A DNA stretch of 64,000 bases from NCBI RefSeq assembly GCF_023534745.1, contig NZ_JAMHJQ010000001.1, positions 442,110 to 506,109 on the forward strand, written 5' to 3'. The notes beneath the pieces are model-generated. The model saw only the letters and a program-made list of their open reading frames with translations, made no database searches and had not been told where the DNA came from. This document shows, in pieces, positions 1 through 8,237 of this stretch. The stretch's first letter is position 1, and every line of letters begins with the position of its first letter. Both the position numbers and the translations under genes were made by a program. Source of the stretch: Streptomyces sp. 35G-GA-8. Lineage in GTDB: Bacteria > Actinomycetota > Actinomycetes > Streptomycetales > Streptomycetaceae.

Positions 1-1288
1 AGAGGGAGATCTTCGGGCGCAGCAGCAGCTGGAGCCCGGAGGCGGCGCCGCACGCGATGTCCCCGCCCACGTAGTTGGTGTTACGGGCGGCCAGCTGGGG
101 CGGGCCCGCGGTCGCACGCGCCAGGACGCGGTCGCGGAAGCCGGGCGCGAAGCGTTCTATCTGCCGTTCGACCGCATCCGTGAAGTCCCCTCGCCAGCCG
201 TTCGGGACATGGCCGTACGCCCAGAAGACATGCTTGCCCTCGGGCGCGCGGGACGGGTCGACAAGGCTGGGCTGCGCGGTGATCAGGAACGGCGTCGGCG
301 GCGCCTGTCCGCCCGCGGCCTGGCGCAGCGCGGTGCCGATCTCCCCGCTGGTGGGTCCGATCTGGACCGTGCCCGCCCGTCCCGGCTCCTCGGCCGTCCA
401 GGGCACGGGGCCGTCCAGCGCGTAATCGATCTTGAAGACGCTCGCCCCGTACCGGTAGCCGTCATAGGCCCTGCCGAGGCCCGCGATCCTGGCCAGGGCG
501 GTGGGTGAGGTGTCGAAGACATACGCGCGGGCGGGCGGCAGCTCGTCCAGCCGCTTGACCTCGTATCCGGTGTGGACCGTGCCTCCCAGGTCACGGAGGT
601 ACGCGGTGAGCGCGTCCGCGATCGACTGGGAGCCGCCGCGCGGTATCGGCCAGCCGCCCGCGTGCGCGGCGAGCGCGAAGACCAGACCGACGGCGCCGGT
701 CGCGATCCCGTTCAGCGGGGCGATGACATGGGCGACGAGTCCGGCGAACAGCGCCTTCGCCTTCTCGTCGCGGAACCGGCGGGTCAGCCATGTGGACGGC
801 GGCAGTCCGGTGAGACCGAACCGCGCCAGGGTGATCGGATCGCGCGGCAGCGCGGTCGACGGCAGGGACATGAAGTCCTGGGCGAGGCTGTCCCATTTGC
901 CGAGGAACGGGGCGACGAGCCTGCGGTACGCCCCGGCGTCGCGCGGTCCGAACGACATGGCCGTCTCGGCGACGGAGCGGGACAGCACAGCCGCCGTCCC
1001 GTCGTCGAAGGGGTGCGCCATGGGCAGCTCGGGATGGAGCCAGTCCAGCCCGTACCGCGCGAGCGGCATCGTCTTGAAGACGGGCGAGCCGGCACCCAGC
1101 GGATGGACGGCGGAACAGGGGTCGTGGCGGAATCCGGGGAGCGTCAGCTCTTCCGTCCTGGCGCCGCCGCCCACGGTGTCCTTGGCCTCGAACACGGCCA
1201 CGGAGAATCCACGCCTGGCCAGCTCGACCGCGGCGGTCAGCCCATTGGGTCCCGCCCCCACGACGACGGCATCGAGCATCGAGGTCAC
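1..1288 (-). CDS. phytoene-dehydrogenase-like FAD-dependent oxidoreductase (C-terminus cut by window edge)
   Basis: Flavoprotein oxidoreductase of the NAD(P)/FAD-dependent phytoene desaturase-like group; the substrate cannot be read from sequence. The N-terminus carries a Rossmann dinucleotide motif, GAGPNG at about residues 11-16, then the acidic residue ending beta-2 (E34) and a GGGAR turn near 40-44, as in CrtI/amine-oxidase folds. An NYVGGD motif near residue 411 matches the C-terminal FAD contact of this family. I chose the GTG at 1288 because GGAG lies 7 bases upstream; an in-frame ATG follows three codons later. No stop is reached before base 1, so about 429 residues are visible and the end is missing. 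It is divergent from the nucleotidyltransferase gene. No isoprenoid genes adjoin it, so a carotenoid role is not supported. Confidence 0.85.
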   Translation of the reverse strand, partial: MTSMLDAVVVGAGPNGLTAAVELARRGFSVAVFEAKDTVGGGARTEELTLPGFRHDPCSAVHPLGAGSPVFKTMPLARYGLDWLHPELPMAHPFDDGTAAVLSRSVAETAMSFGPRDAGAYRRLVAPFLGKWDSLAQDFMSLPSTALPRDPITLARFGLTGLPPSTWLTRRFRDEKAKALFAGLVAHVIAPLNGIATGAVGLVFALAAHAGGWPIPRGGSQSIADALTAYLRDLGGTVHTGYEVKRLDELPPARAYVFDTSPTALARIAGLGRAYDGYRYGASVFKIDYALDGPVPWTAEEPGRAGTVQIGPTSGEIGTALRQAAGGQAPPTPFLITAQPSLVDPSRAPEGKHVFWAYGHVPNGWRGDFTDAVERQIERFAPGFRDRVLARATAGPPQLAARNTNYVGGDIACGAASGLQLLLRPKISL

Positions 1289-1374
1289 CTTCGGACTCCT
1301 TTGTCAGCCGATGGCAAGGAGCCCCAGGATATTCCCGGGCACTGACAGCCCGAACCCGGGTACTGTCCGCGACG

Positions 1375-2217
1375 ATGAACGCGACAATCGAAGCGATGGC
1401 GACGCGCCTGATGACCGTACGGGGCGTACGCGCCGTGGCCCTCGGCGGCAGCCGTGCCCGGGGCGCGCACCGCCCCGACTCCGACTGGGACCTGGGCGTC
1501 TACTACCGCGGCGAGCCCGACATCGCCGCGCTGGCGGCGCTGGCCGCCGAGGTGACCGGCTCCCCGGTGGAGGTCGCGGGCCCCGGTGGCTGGGGTCCCT
1601 GGGTGAACGGTGGCGCCTGGCTGTCCGTCGACGGGGTCGCCGTGGACTGGATCCTGCGGGATCTGGACCGGGTGGAACGGGTCTGGGCGGAGTGCCGGGA
1701 GGGCCGGTTCGAGATCGGCACGCAGCCCGGCCATCCGCTCGGCTTCTGGTCGCCCGCGTACGCCGGTGAGGTCGCGCTGTGCCGCGTACTGGCGGACACG
1801 GACGGCGAGTTGACGGCGCTGCGGGCGGCGGCGCGCGATTATCCCGAGCCGCTGCGTACCGCGCTCGCCGAGGCGGTCTGGGAGGCGGACTTCTCCGTGG
1901 CGGTGGCCCGCAAGGCGGCGGGCACCGGGCCCGGCGCCGGGGGCGGGCGCGGAGCCGGGGCCGGGGGCGACGCGCTGTATGTGTCGCTCTGTCTGTCCCG
2001 GGCCTTCGGAATCCTCGTGCAGGCCCTCCTCGCCCATCACCGGGTCTGGTGCCTCAACGAGAAGGGCGCGCTCGCGACGGCCGCCACGCTGCCGGACACC
2101 CCGCCGGACTTCGCACGCCGGGTCGCGGCGGCGCTCCAGGGGCTGGACGCGGCGGCGCTGGAGGCGGCGGACGCACTGGTGCGGGACGTGCGGGCGGTGC
2201 TGGACGACGGCGCCTGA
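1375..2217 (+). CDS. nucleotidyltransferase-fold protein
   Basis: Protein of 280 residues with the hallmark of the DNA polymerase beta/aminoglycoside nucleotidyltransferase superfamily. The motif GGSRARG spans residues 24-30 and is followed by a DSDWDL metal-binding segment, with D37 and D39 as probable catalytic acids. These proteins transfer nucleotidyl groups to small molecules or proteins. The distal half is Ala-rich, with a Gly-rich linker near residues 185-200, and I do not recognise a specific substrate domain. No clear ribosome binding site precedes the ATG. The gene is monocistronic and ends in a strong hairpin shared with the convergent phosphatase gene. It could be an antibiotic-modifying enzyme or a minimal NTase; the sequence does not decide. 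Confidence 0.8.
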   Translation: MNATIEAMATRLMTVRGVRAVALGGSRARGAHRPDSDWDLGVYYRGEPDIAALAALAAEVTGSPVEVAGPGGWGPWVNGGAWLSVDGVAVDWILRDLDRVERVWAECREGRFEIGTQPGHPLGFWSPAYAGEVALCRVLADTDGELTALRAAARDYPEPLRTALAEAVWEADFSVAVARKAAGTGPGAGGGRGAGAGGDALYVSLCLSRAFGILVQALLAHHRVWCLNEKGALATAATLPDTPPDFARRVAAALQGLDAAALEAADALVRDVRAVLDDGA

Positions 2218-2224
2218 CGGCGTG

Positions 2225-2243
2225 CCCGGTACCCCGTACCGGG
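2225..2243. terminator. bidirectional hairpin between convergent genes
   Basis: A perfect 8-bp stem, CCCGGTAC, loops over CCC to GTACCGGG. It lies 8 bases past the nucleotidyltransferase stop and 21 bases past the stop of the convergent phosphatase gene. There is no U-tract, which is usual for high-GC actinomycete terminators. Confidence 0.65.
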
Positions 2244-2264
2244 GGCGCGGGGTACTGACGCCGC

Positions 2265-3125
2265 TCAGCCCCCGGCAAGCAGCCGCTCCCGTACCCGCTC
2301 GGCCGTCGCCGTGTCCCTGGCCGCCGTGAAGGGCAGCGCGTTGCCGCCGGTGATACGGAACGGCTCGCCCGTGAGCGTCATCTGGGCGCCGCCCGCCTCC
2401 TCGACCAGCAGAAGGCCGGCCGCGTGGTCCCACGCGAGCTCCCAGTTGAAGGCCACCGCGTCCAGCGCGCCCCGCGCCACGCCCAGGTATTCGAGCCCCG
2501 CCGAGCCGCACGGGCGGGCTTCGACACCCTCGGTGCGCAGCCCCAGCAGGGCGTGCTTCTGCTCGTCCGAGGTGTAGTCGGGGTGGGACATCGCGACCCG
2601 GAGCACCGCGCCGGGCGCGGGCGATCCGGAGTGCAGCGGGGCACCGTCGAGCGTGGCGCCCCGGCCGCGTACGGCGATCGCCATCTCGTCCAGCGCCGCC
2701 GCGTACGTCCAGGACGCCAGCACCTCGCCGCCCTGCGCGAGGGCGATGAGCGTGCAGAAGCCCCGCTCGCCGCGGACGAACGGGCGGGTGCCGTCGACCG
2801 GGTCGACGATCCAAACGGGCGCGTCACCGCGCAGCGCGTCGTACACCGAGGGGTCCGCGTGCACGGCTTCCTCACCGACCACGACGGAGCCCGGGAGCAG
2901 CGCGGTGAGGGCGGCGGTGAGATATTCCTCCGCGCCCCGGTCCGCGACCGTCACCAGATCGTGCGGACCGTGCTTCTCGACGATCTCGTGCGCGGCGAGC
3001 TGCCGGAAGCGCGGCATGATCTCCGCGGCGGCGGCGGCGCGCAGCACCTCCTCGACGGCGGACACACGGGGTCCGCGGGCCGCTCCCGGGAGGGGAACCG
3101 TTCCGAACACAGAGTCATCGATCAT
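2265..3125 (-). CDS. inositol monophosphatase family protein (histidinol-phosphatase-like)
   Basis: Mg-dependent phosphatase of the inositol monophosphatase/FBPase/CysQ superfamily, 286 residues. The metal-site signature GEE lies at residues 84-86, the core VWIVDPVDGT at 104-113, and the C-terminal WDHAAG loop near 232-237. Family members hydrolyse inositol phosphates, histidinol phosphate or 3'-phosphoadenosine phosphates; in Streptomyces this subgroup is often labelled histidinol-phosphatase. I start at the ATG at 3125. A TTG four codons upstream is in frame, and the GGGGGA stretch sits too close to the ATG to settle the choice. The gene stands alone, convergent with the nucleotidyltransferase gene. 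Substrate specificity is inference only. Confidence 0.85.
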   Translation of the reverse strand: MIDDSVFGTVPLPGAARGPRVSAVEEVLRAAAAAEIMPRFRQLAAHEIVEKHGPHDLVTVADRGAEEYLTAALTALLPGSVVVGEEAVHADPSVYDALRGDAPVWIVDPVDGTRPFVRGERGFCTLIALAQGGEVLASWTYAAALDEMAIAVRGRGATLDGAPLHSGSPAPGAVLRVAMSHPDYTSDEQKHALLGLRTEGVEARPCGSAGLEYLGVARGALDAVAFNWELAWDHAAGLLLVEEAGGAQMTLTGEPFRITGGNALPFTAARDTATAERVRERLLAGG

Positions 3126-3245
3126 TCCCCCAGCCAACCACGCCCGGGTGACCGGCCGCCTGCCAGGTCATATGACGGGACGGCGGACGGTCGGCGGACG
3201 GGAAGATCCGAAGGCGTCGACAGCCGGGTCCGCGGGCGCGGACGG

Positions 3246-5063
3246 TCAGCGGCCCACGGCGTACCCCTGCATGCCGCGGGGGTTGGCCGCGGCCGAGAGG
3301 ATGCCGGTCTCCGGGTCCCTGGCGACCGCGCAGAGCCGCCCCTCCGACCATGGATCGCCGACGGTCACCTCATGGCCCCGGCGGCGCAGTTCCTCGATGA
3401 CCTCCGGGTCCATCCGGGACTCCACGGTCACGCTGCCGGGGCGCATGCCGCGCGGGTAGAAGGAGCCCGGGAAGCTGTCGTTGTGCCAGTTGGGCGCGTC
3501 GATGGCGCCCTGGAGGTCGAGTCCGCCGCGTACGGGCGGCCGCAGGGCGAGGGCCAGGAAGAAGTGCAGCTGCCACTGGTCCTGCTGGTCGCCGCCCGGC
3601 GTGCCGAAGGCCAGTACCGGTACGCCGTCGCGCAGCGCGAGGGACGGGGTGAGGGTGGTACGGGGCCTGCGGCCAGGAGTCAGGGAGTTCGGCAGCCCGG
3701 GGTCCAGCCAGGCCATCTGGAGCCGCGTACCGAGCGGGAACCCCAGCTCGGGCACGACAGGATTGGACTGGAGCCAGCCGCCGCTGGGGGTGGCGGCGAT
3801 CATGTTGCCCCAGCGGTCGACGACATCGAGATGGCAGGTGTCGCCCCGGGTGGCGCCGTCCTTGGCGACGGTCGGCTCCCCGGCGCCGGGGATCCCGAGC
3901 GGGTCGAAGCCGGGCTCGCCCGCGGCGACGGCGGTGGCATGGCCGCTGAGCACGGGTGCCCGTCCCCCGGGGCTGCCGGGGCGCAGCTCGTGCGAGGCGC
4001 GCTCACCGATGAGCGCGCGGCGAGCGGTGTTGTACGGCTCCGAGAGCAGCGCGGCGAGCGGGCTGCCCTCGCCCTCGGCACCGGCGTCGCCGTACCAGGC
4101 CTCCCGGTCCGCCATGGCGAGCTTGCAGCCCTCGATGAGGAGATGGACATACTCCGCCGATCCGTACCGGGGCAGTTCGGCCGCGCGGGAGGGCAGCAGG
4201 GCGAGCTGCTGGAGGAGTGCGGGGCCCTGGCTCCAGCCTCCCGCCTTGCACAGGGTCCAGCCGTCCCAGTCGTAGGTGACGGGCTCCTCGTAGGTCGCGG
4301 ACCAGCCGGCCAGATCGGCGGCGGTGAGGGTGCCGGTGTGGCGGGCGCCGCTGGTGTCCATGGTGGGGCGGGCGGAGTGCGCCACCAGGGCCTCGGCGAT
4401 GAAGCCCGTACGCCAGACCTCCCTGGCGGCCTCGATCTGGGCCACCCGGTCCGCGCCGGCCTCCTCGGCCTCCGCGATCAGCCGGCGCCAGGTCGCGGCG
4501 AGCGCGGGGTTGCGGAACAGCTCACCGGGCGCCGGTGCCTTGCCGCCGGGGAGGTAGACGTCCAGGGACGAGGTCCACTCCGTCTCGAAGAGTTCACGGA
4601 CGGTCTCGACGGTCTCGCCGACCCGCTCGACGGGGGCGTGGCCGTCCTCCGCGTAGCCGATGGCGTACCGCAGCACCTGGGCGAGGGACTTGGTGCCGTG
4701 GTCGCGCAGCAGCAGCATCCAGGCGTCGAAGGCGCCCGGTACGGCGGCGGCCAGCGGCCCGGTACCGGGGACGAGTTCAAGGCCGAGCGAGCGGTAGTGA
4801 CCGATGGTCGCACCCGCGGGCGCGGGCCCCTGGCCGCAGAGGACCCGTACCTCGCCGCCGGCGGGCGCGAGAATGATCGGCACCTCACCGGCGGGACCGT
4901 TGAGATGGGGTTCGACGACATGCAGCACGAATCCCGCGGCGACGGCCGCGTCGTAGGCGTTGCCACCGTCCTCCAGGACGGCCATCGCGGACTGCGAGGC
5001 CAGCCAGTGGGTGGAGGAAACCATGCCGAAGGTTCCCTGGAGGGTCGGTCGAGTCGTGAACAT
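3246..5063 (-). CDS. gamma-glutamyltransferase family protein, no signal peptide
   Basis: N-terminal-nucleophile hydrolase of the gamma-glutamyltransferase family, 605 residues. The conserved self-cleavage/nucleophile region reads GDTCHLDVVD, with Thr near residue 409 as the expected catalytic residue that becomes the N-terminus of the small subunit. The large-subunit start (SSTHWLASQSAMAVLEDGGNA) and the C-terminal NPRGMQGYA segment also fit. Unlike the second copy at 16.4-18.3 kb, it has no signal peptide or lipobox, so a cytosolic location is likely. The usual NTTH motif is replaced by DTCH, and the lid segment LLNNEL seen in the other copy is absent, which suggests a different substrate. 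The ATG at 5063 has GAGGTGA 7 bases upstream and is preferred over a start 16 codons further up. Confidence 0.85.
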   Translation of the reverse strand: MFTTRPTLQGTFGMVSSTHWLASQSAMAVLEDGGNAYDAAVAAGFVLHVVEPHLNGPAGEVPIILAPAGGEVRVLCGQGPAPAGATIGHYRSLGLELVPGTGPLAAAVPGAFDAWMLLLRDHGTKSLAQVLRYAIGYAEDGHAPVERVGETVETVRELFETEWTSSLDVYLPGGKAPAPGELFRNPALAATWRRLIAEAEEAGADRVAQIEAAREVWRTGFIAEALVAHSARPTMDTSGARHTGTLTAADLAGWSATYEEPVTYDWDGWTLCKAGGWSQGPALLQQLALLPSRAAELPRYGSAEYVHLLIEGCKLAMADREAWYGDAGAEGEGSPLAALLSEPYNTARRALIGERASHELRPGSPGGRAPVLSGHATAVAAGEPGFDPLGIPGAGEPTVAKDGATRGDTCHLDVVDRWGNMIAATPSGGWLQSNPVVPELGFPLGTRLQMAWLDPGLPNSLTPGRRPRTTLTPSLALRDGVPVLAFGTPGGDQQDQWQLHFFLALALRPPVRGGLDLQGAIDAPNWHNDSFPGSFYPRGMRPGSVTVESRMDPEVIEELRRRGHEVTVGDPWSEGRLCAVARDPETGILSAAANPRGMQGYAVGR

Positions 5064-5411
5064 TGCTGCGTCACCTCGCGGTTGAAGCGGACCCGTTGTT
5101 CGCCCGGTCACCCCGCAGCGTAACGACCGCCCGGCGCCGTGACCGCCTCGGCCGAGCGGAAATGCGGTGGCCGGAGCGCGGGCGGACCGTTGGCTTCTGC
5201 CGTGTGATCACTCCCTCCAACGACGAACTCATCGAGTCCGCTCAGGCCGTGCTGCATCCGCACACGTTCGGTGACCGGCTGTTCGGTGATGCGGCGTCGG
5301 CGCGCGCGCACGCCCGGACACGGCGGAATGAACCGCCTCGGCGCCGACGTTGCGCTGAGCAGGGCAGGGGCCGGTTCATGGGGCGGCCCGGTCGGATCTG
5401 GAGGCATGACG
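5064..5411. other. 348-bp divergent intergenic region
   Basis: The region separates the gamma-glutamyltransferase homologue from the lipoate ligase gene and must hold promoters for both. Apart from the ribosome binding sites and the probable gene remnant at 5204-5290, I see no strong repeat or operator. The coding-like stretch has no downstream continuation. Confidence 0.5.
5204..5290 (+). pseudogene. possible N-terminal remnant of a cytidine deaminase
   Basis: A GTG-started frame encodes about 29 residues beginning VITPSNDELIESAQ and continuing to a DRLFGD segment. From memory this resembles the opening of Streptomyces cytidine deaminases. After that the frame turns into Arg/Ala-rich low-complexity sequence, and the deaminase core (HAE and PCxxC zinc motifs) is absent. 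No good ribosome binding site precedes it. I infer a decayed 5' fragment. The alternatives are chance similarity or a short unrelated peptide. The frame overlaps the start of the lipoate ligase gene, so it is unlikely to be expressed as an intact enzyme. Confidence 0.4.
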
Positions 5412-6467
5412 GTGCACGGTGAGTACAAGGTCCCCGGCGGCAAGCTCGTCGTGGTCGATGTCGACACGGAGGACGGGCGGCTGCGCCATGTCCGGGTCGC
5501 CGGGGACTTCTTCCTGGAGCCCGACGAGGCGATCGAGGCGATCGACCGGGCGCTGGAGGGTGCCCCCGCCGACACCGACGCCGCCGGGCTCGCCGCCCGG
5601 ATCGAGGCGGCGCTGCCGCCCGGCACCGTGATGTACGGACTCAGCGCCGAGGGCGTCGCCATCGCCGTACGCCGCGCGCTGGCACGCGCCACCGACTGGA
5701 CGGACTACGACTGGCAGCTGATCCACTCGGCCCCGGAGTCACCCGCCCTCCATATGGCGCTCGACGAGGTCATCACCACCGAGGTCGCCGCCGGACTGCG
5801 CCCGCCCACTCTGCGGGTCTGGGAGTGGGCCGCGCCCGCCGTGGTGATCGGCAGCTTCCAGTCGCTGCGCAACGAGGTGGACCCCGAGGGCGCGGAACGG
5901 CACGGCATCACCGTGGTCCGCCGGATCTCCGGTGGCGGTGCCATGTTCATCGAACCGGGCAACACCATCACGTACTCCCTCTCCGTCCCCGACTCCCTCG
6001 TCAAGGGCCTCACCTTCGCCGACAGCTACGCCTATCTGGACGACTGGGTGCTGGGCGCGCTCGGCGACATGGGCATCACCGCCTGGTACCAGCCCCTCAA
6101 CGACATCGCCACCGACGCCGGCAAGATCGCGGGCGCGGCCCAGAAGCGGATCGTGAGCGGTACGGGCGCGGTGCTGCACCACGTGACCATGGCGTACGAC
6201 ATCGACGCCGACAAGATGCTCGACGTGCTCCGCATCGGCCGCGAGAAGCTCTCCGACAAGGGCACCCGGAGTGCGAAGAAGCGTGTCGATCCGCTGCGCC
6301 GCCAGACCGGGCTGCCGCGCGAGACCGTCATCGAGCGGATGATCGACTCCTTCCGCGGCCGGTACGGACTGACCGCCGGCAAGGTCACCGACGAGGAGAT
6401 GGCACGGGCCAGGGAGCTGGCCGCGACGAAGTTCGCCACCCCGGAGTGGACGGCCCGCGTGCCGTAG
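5412..6467 (+). CDS. lipoate--protein ligase A family protein with N-terminal accessory domain
   Basis: Biotin/lipoate ligase-fold protein, 351 residues, expected to adenylate lipoate and attach it to E2 or GcvH lipoyl domains. The catalytic domain begins near residue 95: RRISGGGAMF at 170-179 is the lipoate/AMP-binding loop, and NDIATDAGKIAG at 230-241 supplies the probable catalytic lysine K238. The first 90 residues (EYKVPGGKLVVVDV and following) resemble the LplA accessory domain (Lip_prot_lig_C type), which lies at the C-terminus in E. coli LplA. The GTG at 5412 is preferred because GGAGG lies 7 bases upstream; the ATG at 5406 is only one base from it. The protein could also be an octanoyl/lipoyl amidotransferase. 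Confidence 0.85.
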   Translation: MHGEYKVPGGKLVVVDVDTEDGRLRHVRVAGDFFLEPDEAIEAIDRALEGAPADTDAAGLAARIEAALPPGTVMYGLSAEGVAIAVRRALARATDWTDYDWQLIHSAPESPALHMALDEVITTEVAAGLRPPTLRVWEWAAPAVVIGSFQSLRNEVDPEGAERHGITVVRRISGGGAMFIEPGNTITYSLSVPDSLVKGLTFADSYAYLDDWVLGALGDMGITAWYQPLNDIATDAGKIAGAAQKRIVSGTGAVLHHVTMAYDIDADKMLDVLRIGREKLSDKGTRSAKKRVDPLRRQTGLPRETVIERMIDSFRGRYGLTAGKVTDEEMARARELAATKFATPEWTARVP

Positions 6468-6479
6468 CGCCGGTCGGCC

Positions 6480-6498
6480 CCTGGCCCCGTACGCCAGG
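6480..6498. terminator. hairpin between convergent genes
   Basis: The inverted repeat CCTGGC/GCCAGG with a 7-base loop lies 12 bases after the lipoate ligase stop and faces the convergent permease gene. It is a modest stem, plausible as a shared terminator. Confidence 0.4.
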
Positions 6499-6536
6499 TC
6501 AGCCCGTCCCGTCGGCCGCGTCGGTCGGTCCCCGTG

Positions 6537-8081
6537 TCATTCCGTCCTCCCGGCCGACCGCGGCAGCGTCAGGGCGACGTACACCACCAGCGAGGCCGCC
6601 AGGCCGACCGCCCAGCCGTAGTCCGCGAGGGGCTTGAGGAAGGGGATCAGTCCGTTCTCCGGGAACGGGCCCTTCCCCGGCGCCGAGTGGGAGCCGCCCA
6701 CGGCCAGTACGCCACCGACGGCGAAGGCGAGGACCGCCCGCGGGTTCCAGCCGTTGGCGTACCAGTAGCGGCCGCCGGGGCGGTACAGATCGGCCAGGTC
6801 GAGGACGGTGCGCCGGACGATCCAGTAGTCGGCGATCAGGATGCCCGCCACCGTACCGAGCAGACCGCCCACCAGACCGAGCCAGGTGAAGATGTACAGC
6901 TCGGGGGTGGCGGTGAGCTTCCACGGCATGATGACGACCCCGACCACACCCGTGATCAGCGCGCCCGTACGGAAGTTGATGAGCCTCGGCGCGAGATTGG
7001 CGAGGTCGTAGGCGGGCGAGACGACATTGGCGGCGATGTTCACGGAGATCGTCGCGATCAGTACGGTCACCAGCGCGAAGAGCAGGCCGAAGACGTTGTC
7101 GGTCCTGGCGGCCAGTTCGACCGGATCCCAGACGGCCGCCCCGTACACCGCCTGCGAGCCCGAGGTGACGAAGACCGAGAGCACCGCGAAGAGGGTCATG
7201 GTCGTGGGCAGACCGAGCGACTGGCCCCAGATCTGGGCGCGTTGGCCCGCGCCGAAGCGGGTGAAGTCGGGGATGTTCAGGGACAGCGTGGACCAGAAGG
7301 CGATCATCCCCATCAGGGACGGGAAGAAGACCGGCCAGAAGTCGGCTCCCCAGCCCAGCTCGGACGGCTGGTCGAGCAGCGGTCCGAAGCCGCCCGCCTT
7401 GACGGTGATCCAGACCAGCAGCACCAGCGCGCCGACGATCACGAAGGGCGCCGCCCAGTTCTCGAAGCGCCGCAGGGTGTCCATCCCCCGGTAGATGATG
7501 GCGAGTTCGAGCGCCCAGAAGAGGACGAAGCAGAGCCAGAGGGTCCAGGGCTGGCCGCCGATCCTCGACGCCTCCGCCCAGCCGCCGAAGACCTTGTCGA
7601 GCAGGACGAAGATGCCCTGGCCGCCGATCCAGGTCTGGATCCCGAACCACGCGCAGGCGACCGCCGCCCTGATCAGCGCGGGCAGATTCGCGCCCCGCAG
7701 CCCGAACGAGGCGCGGGCCAGCACCGGGAAGGGGATGCCGTACTTCGGCCCCGCGTGCCCGGTCAGCAGCATCGGGAACAGCACGATCACATTGGCCAGC
7801 GCGATCGTGAAGACCGCCTGTTTCCAGTCCATGCCGAGGGTGACCAGCCCGGAGGCAAGCAGCCAGGACGGGATGTTGTGCGCCATCCCGACCCAGAGGG
7901 CCGCGAAGTTGTATGTCGTCCAGCGGCGGCGGGCCACCGGTACGGGCAGCAGATCCGCGTTGGCGAAGCGACTGTCGTCGGGGATGGCGCCGGGCGGGAG
8001 TTCGACGCGGCCCTCGGGGTCGGTCCGCGCGGCGGCGGCTATCGGGTCTCCTGGGGAGGCGGGCGGTACGGTCGCGGTCAT
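6537..8081 (-). CDS. NCS1 family nucleobase/hydantoin:cation symporter
   Basis: Integral membrane transporter of 514 residues with about 12 hydrophobic segments. The opening NADLLPV...RRWTTYNFAALWVGMAHNIPSW is the typical helix-1 signature of the NCS1 family (cytosine, uracil, allantoin and hydantoin permeases such as Mhp1 and CodB). It is expected to import a pyrimidine-type nucleobase or hydantoin coupled to Na+ or H+. It is the last gene of the minus-strand operon containing dihydropyrimidinase and the carbon-nitrogen hydrolase, so a pyrimidine, dihydropyrimidine or hydantoin is the likely cargo. The upstream gap of 155 bases holds imperfect 32-33-bp repeats. Exact substrate specificity cannot be read from sequence. 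Confidence 0.88.
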   Translation of the reverse strand: MTATVPPASPGDPIAAAARTDPEGRVELPPGAIPDDSRFANADLLPVPVARRRWTTYNFAALWVGMAHNIPSWLLASGLVTLGMDWKQAVFTIALANVIVLFPMLLTGHAGPKYGIPFPVLARASFGLRGANLPALIRAAVACAWFGIQTWIGGQGIFVLLDKVFGGWAEASRIGGQPWTLWLCFVLFWALELAIIYRGMDTLRRFENWAAPFVIVGALVLLVWITVKAGGFGPLLDQPSELGWGADFWPVFFPSLMGMIAFWSTLSLNIPDFTRFGAGQRAQIWGQSLGLPTTMTLFAVLSVFVTSGSQAVYGAAVWDPVELAARTDNVFGLLFALVTVLIATISVNIAANVVSPAYDLANLAPRLINFRTGALITGVVGVVIMPWKLTATPELYIFTWLGLVGGLLGTVAGILIADYWIVRRTVLDLADLYRPGGRYWYANGWNPRAVLAFAVGGVLAVGGSHSAPGKGPFPENGLIPFLKPLADYGWAVGLAASLVVYVALTLPRSAGRTE

Positions 8082-8143
8082 GGCGGGGGACCCTTCGTTC
8101 GAGGGCGGGTGTCGGGGACGTCGAACGAGGCCGTGCGGGCGGC

Positions 8144-8237
8144 GGTGGGACCGGCAGCGCGATGGTGCGGACGGGAGTGGAGCGGACAGCGCGACAGTGT
8201 CGGGCGGTGGTGGAGCGGACAGCGCGATCGTGCGGGT
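8144..8237. repeat. three imperfect 32-33-bp direct repeats
   Basis: The core AGCGCGA recurs at 8156, 8188 and 8221, each copy preceded by GGAC or GGC and followed by a GTG(C/T)GG segment, giving periods of 32 and 33 bases. The repeats fill the gap between the LLM oxidoreductase stop and the permease start within one operon. I know of no assigned function. Confidence 0.6.

Noticed and set aside
2424-5123. 899-residue open frame on the plus strand
   Set aside because: It lies entirely over the well-supported phosphatase and gamma-glutamyltransferase-like genes on the other strand and has Arg/Gly-rich low-complexity translation typical of a shadow frame in high-GC DNA.
8144-8237. CRISPR-like array
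   Set aside because: The repeats are imperfect, contiguous without unique spacers, and no cas gene is present.
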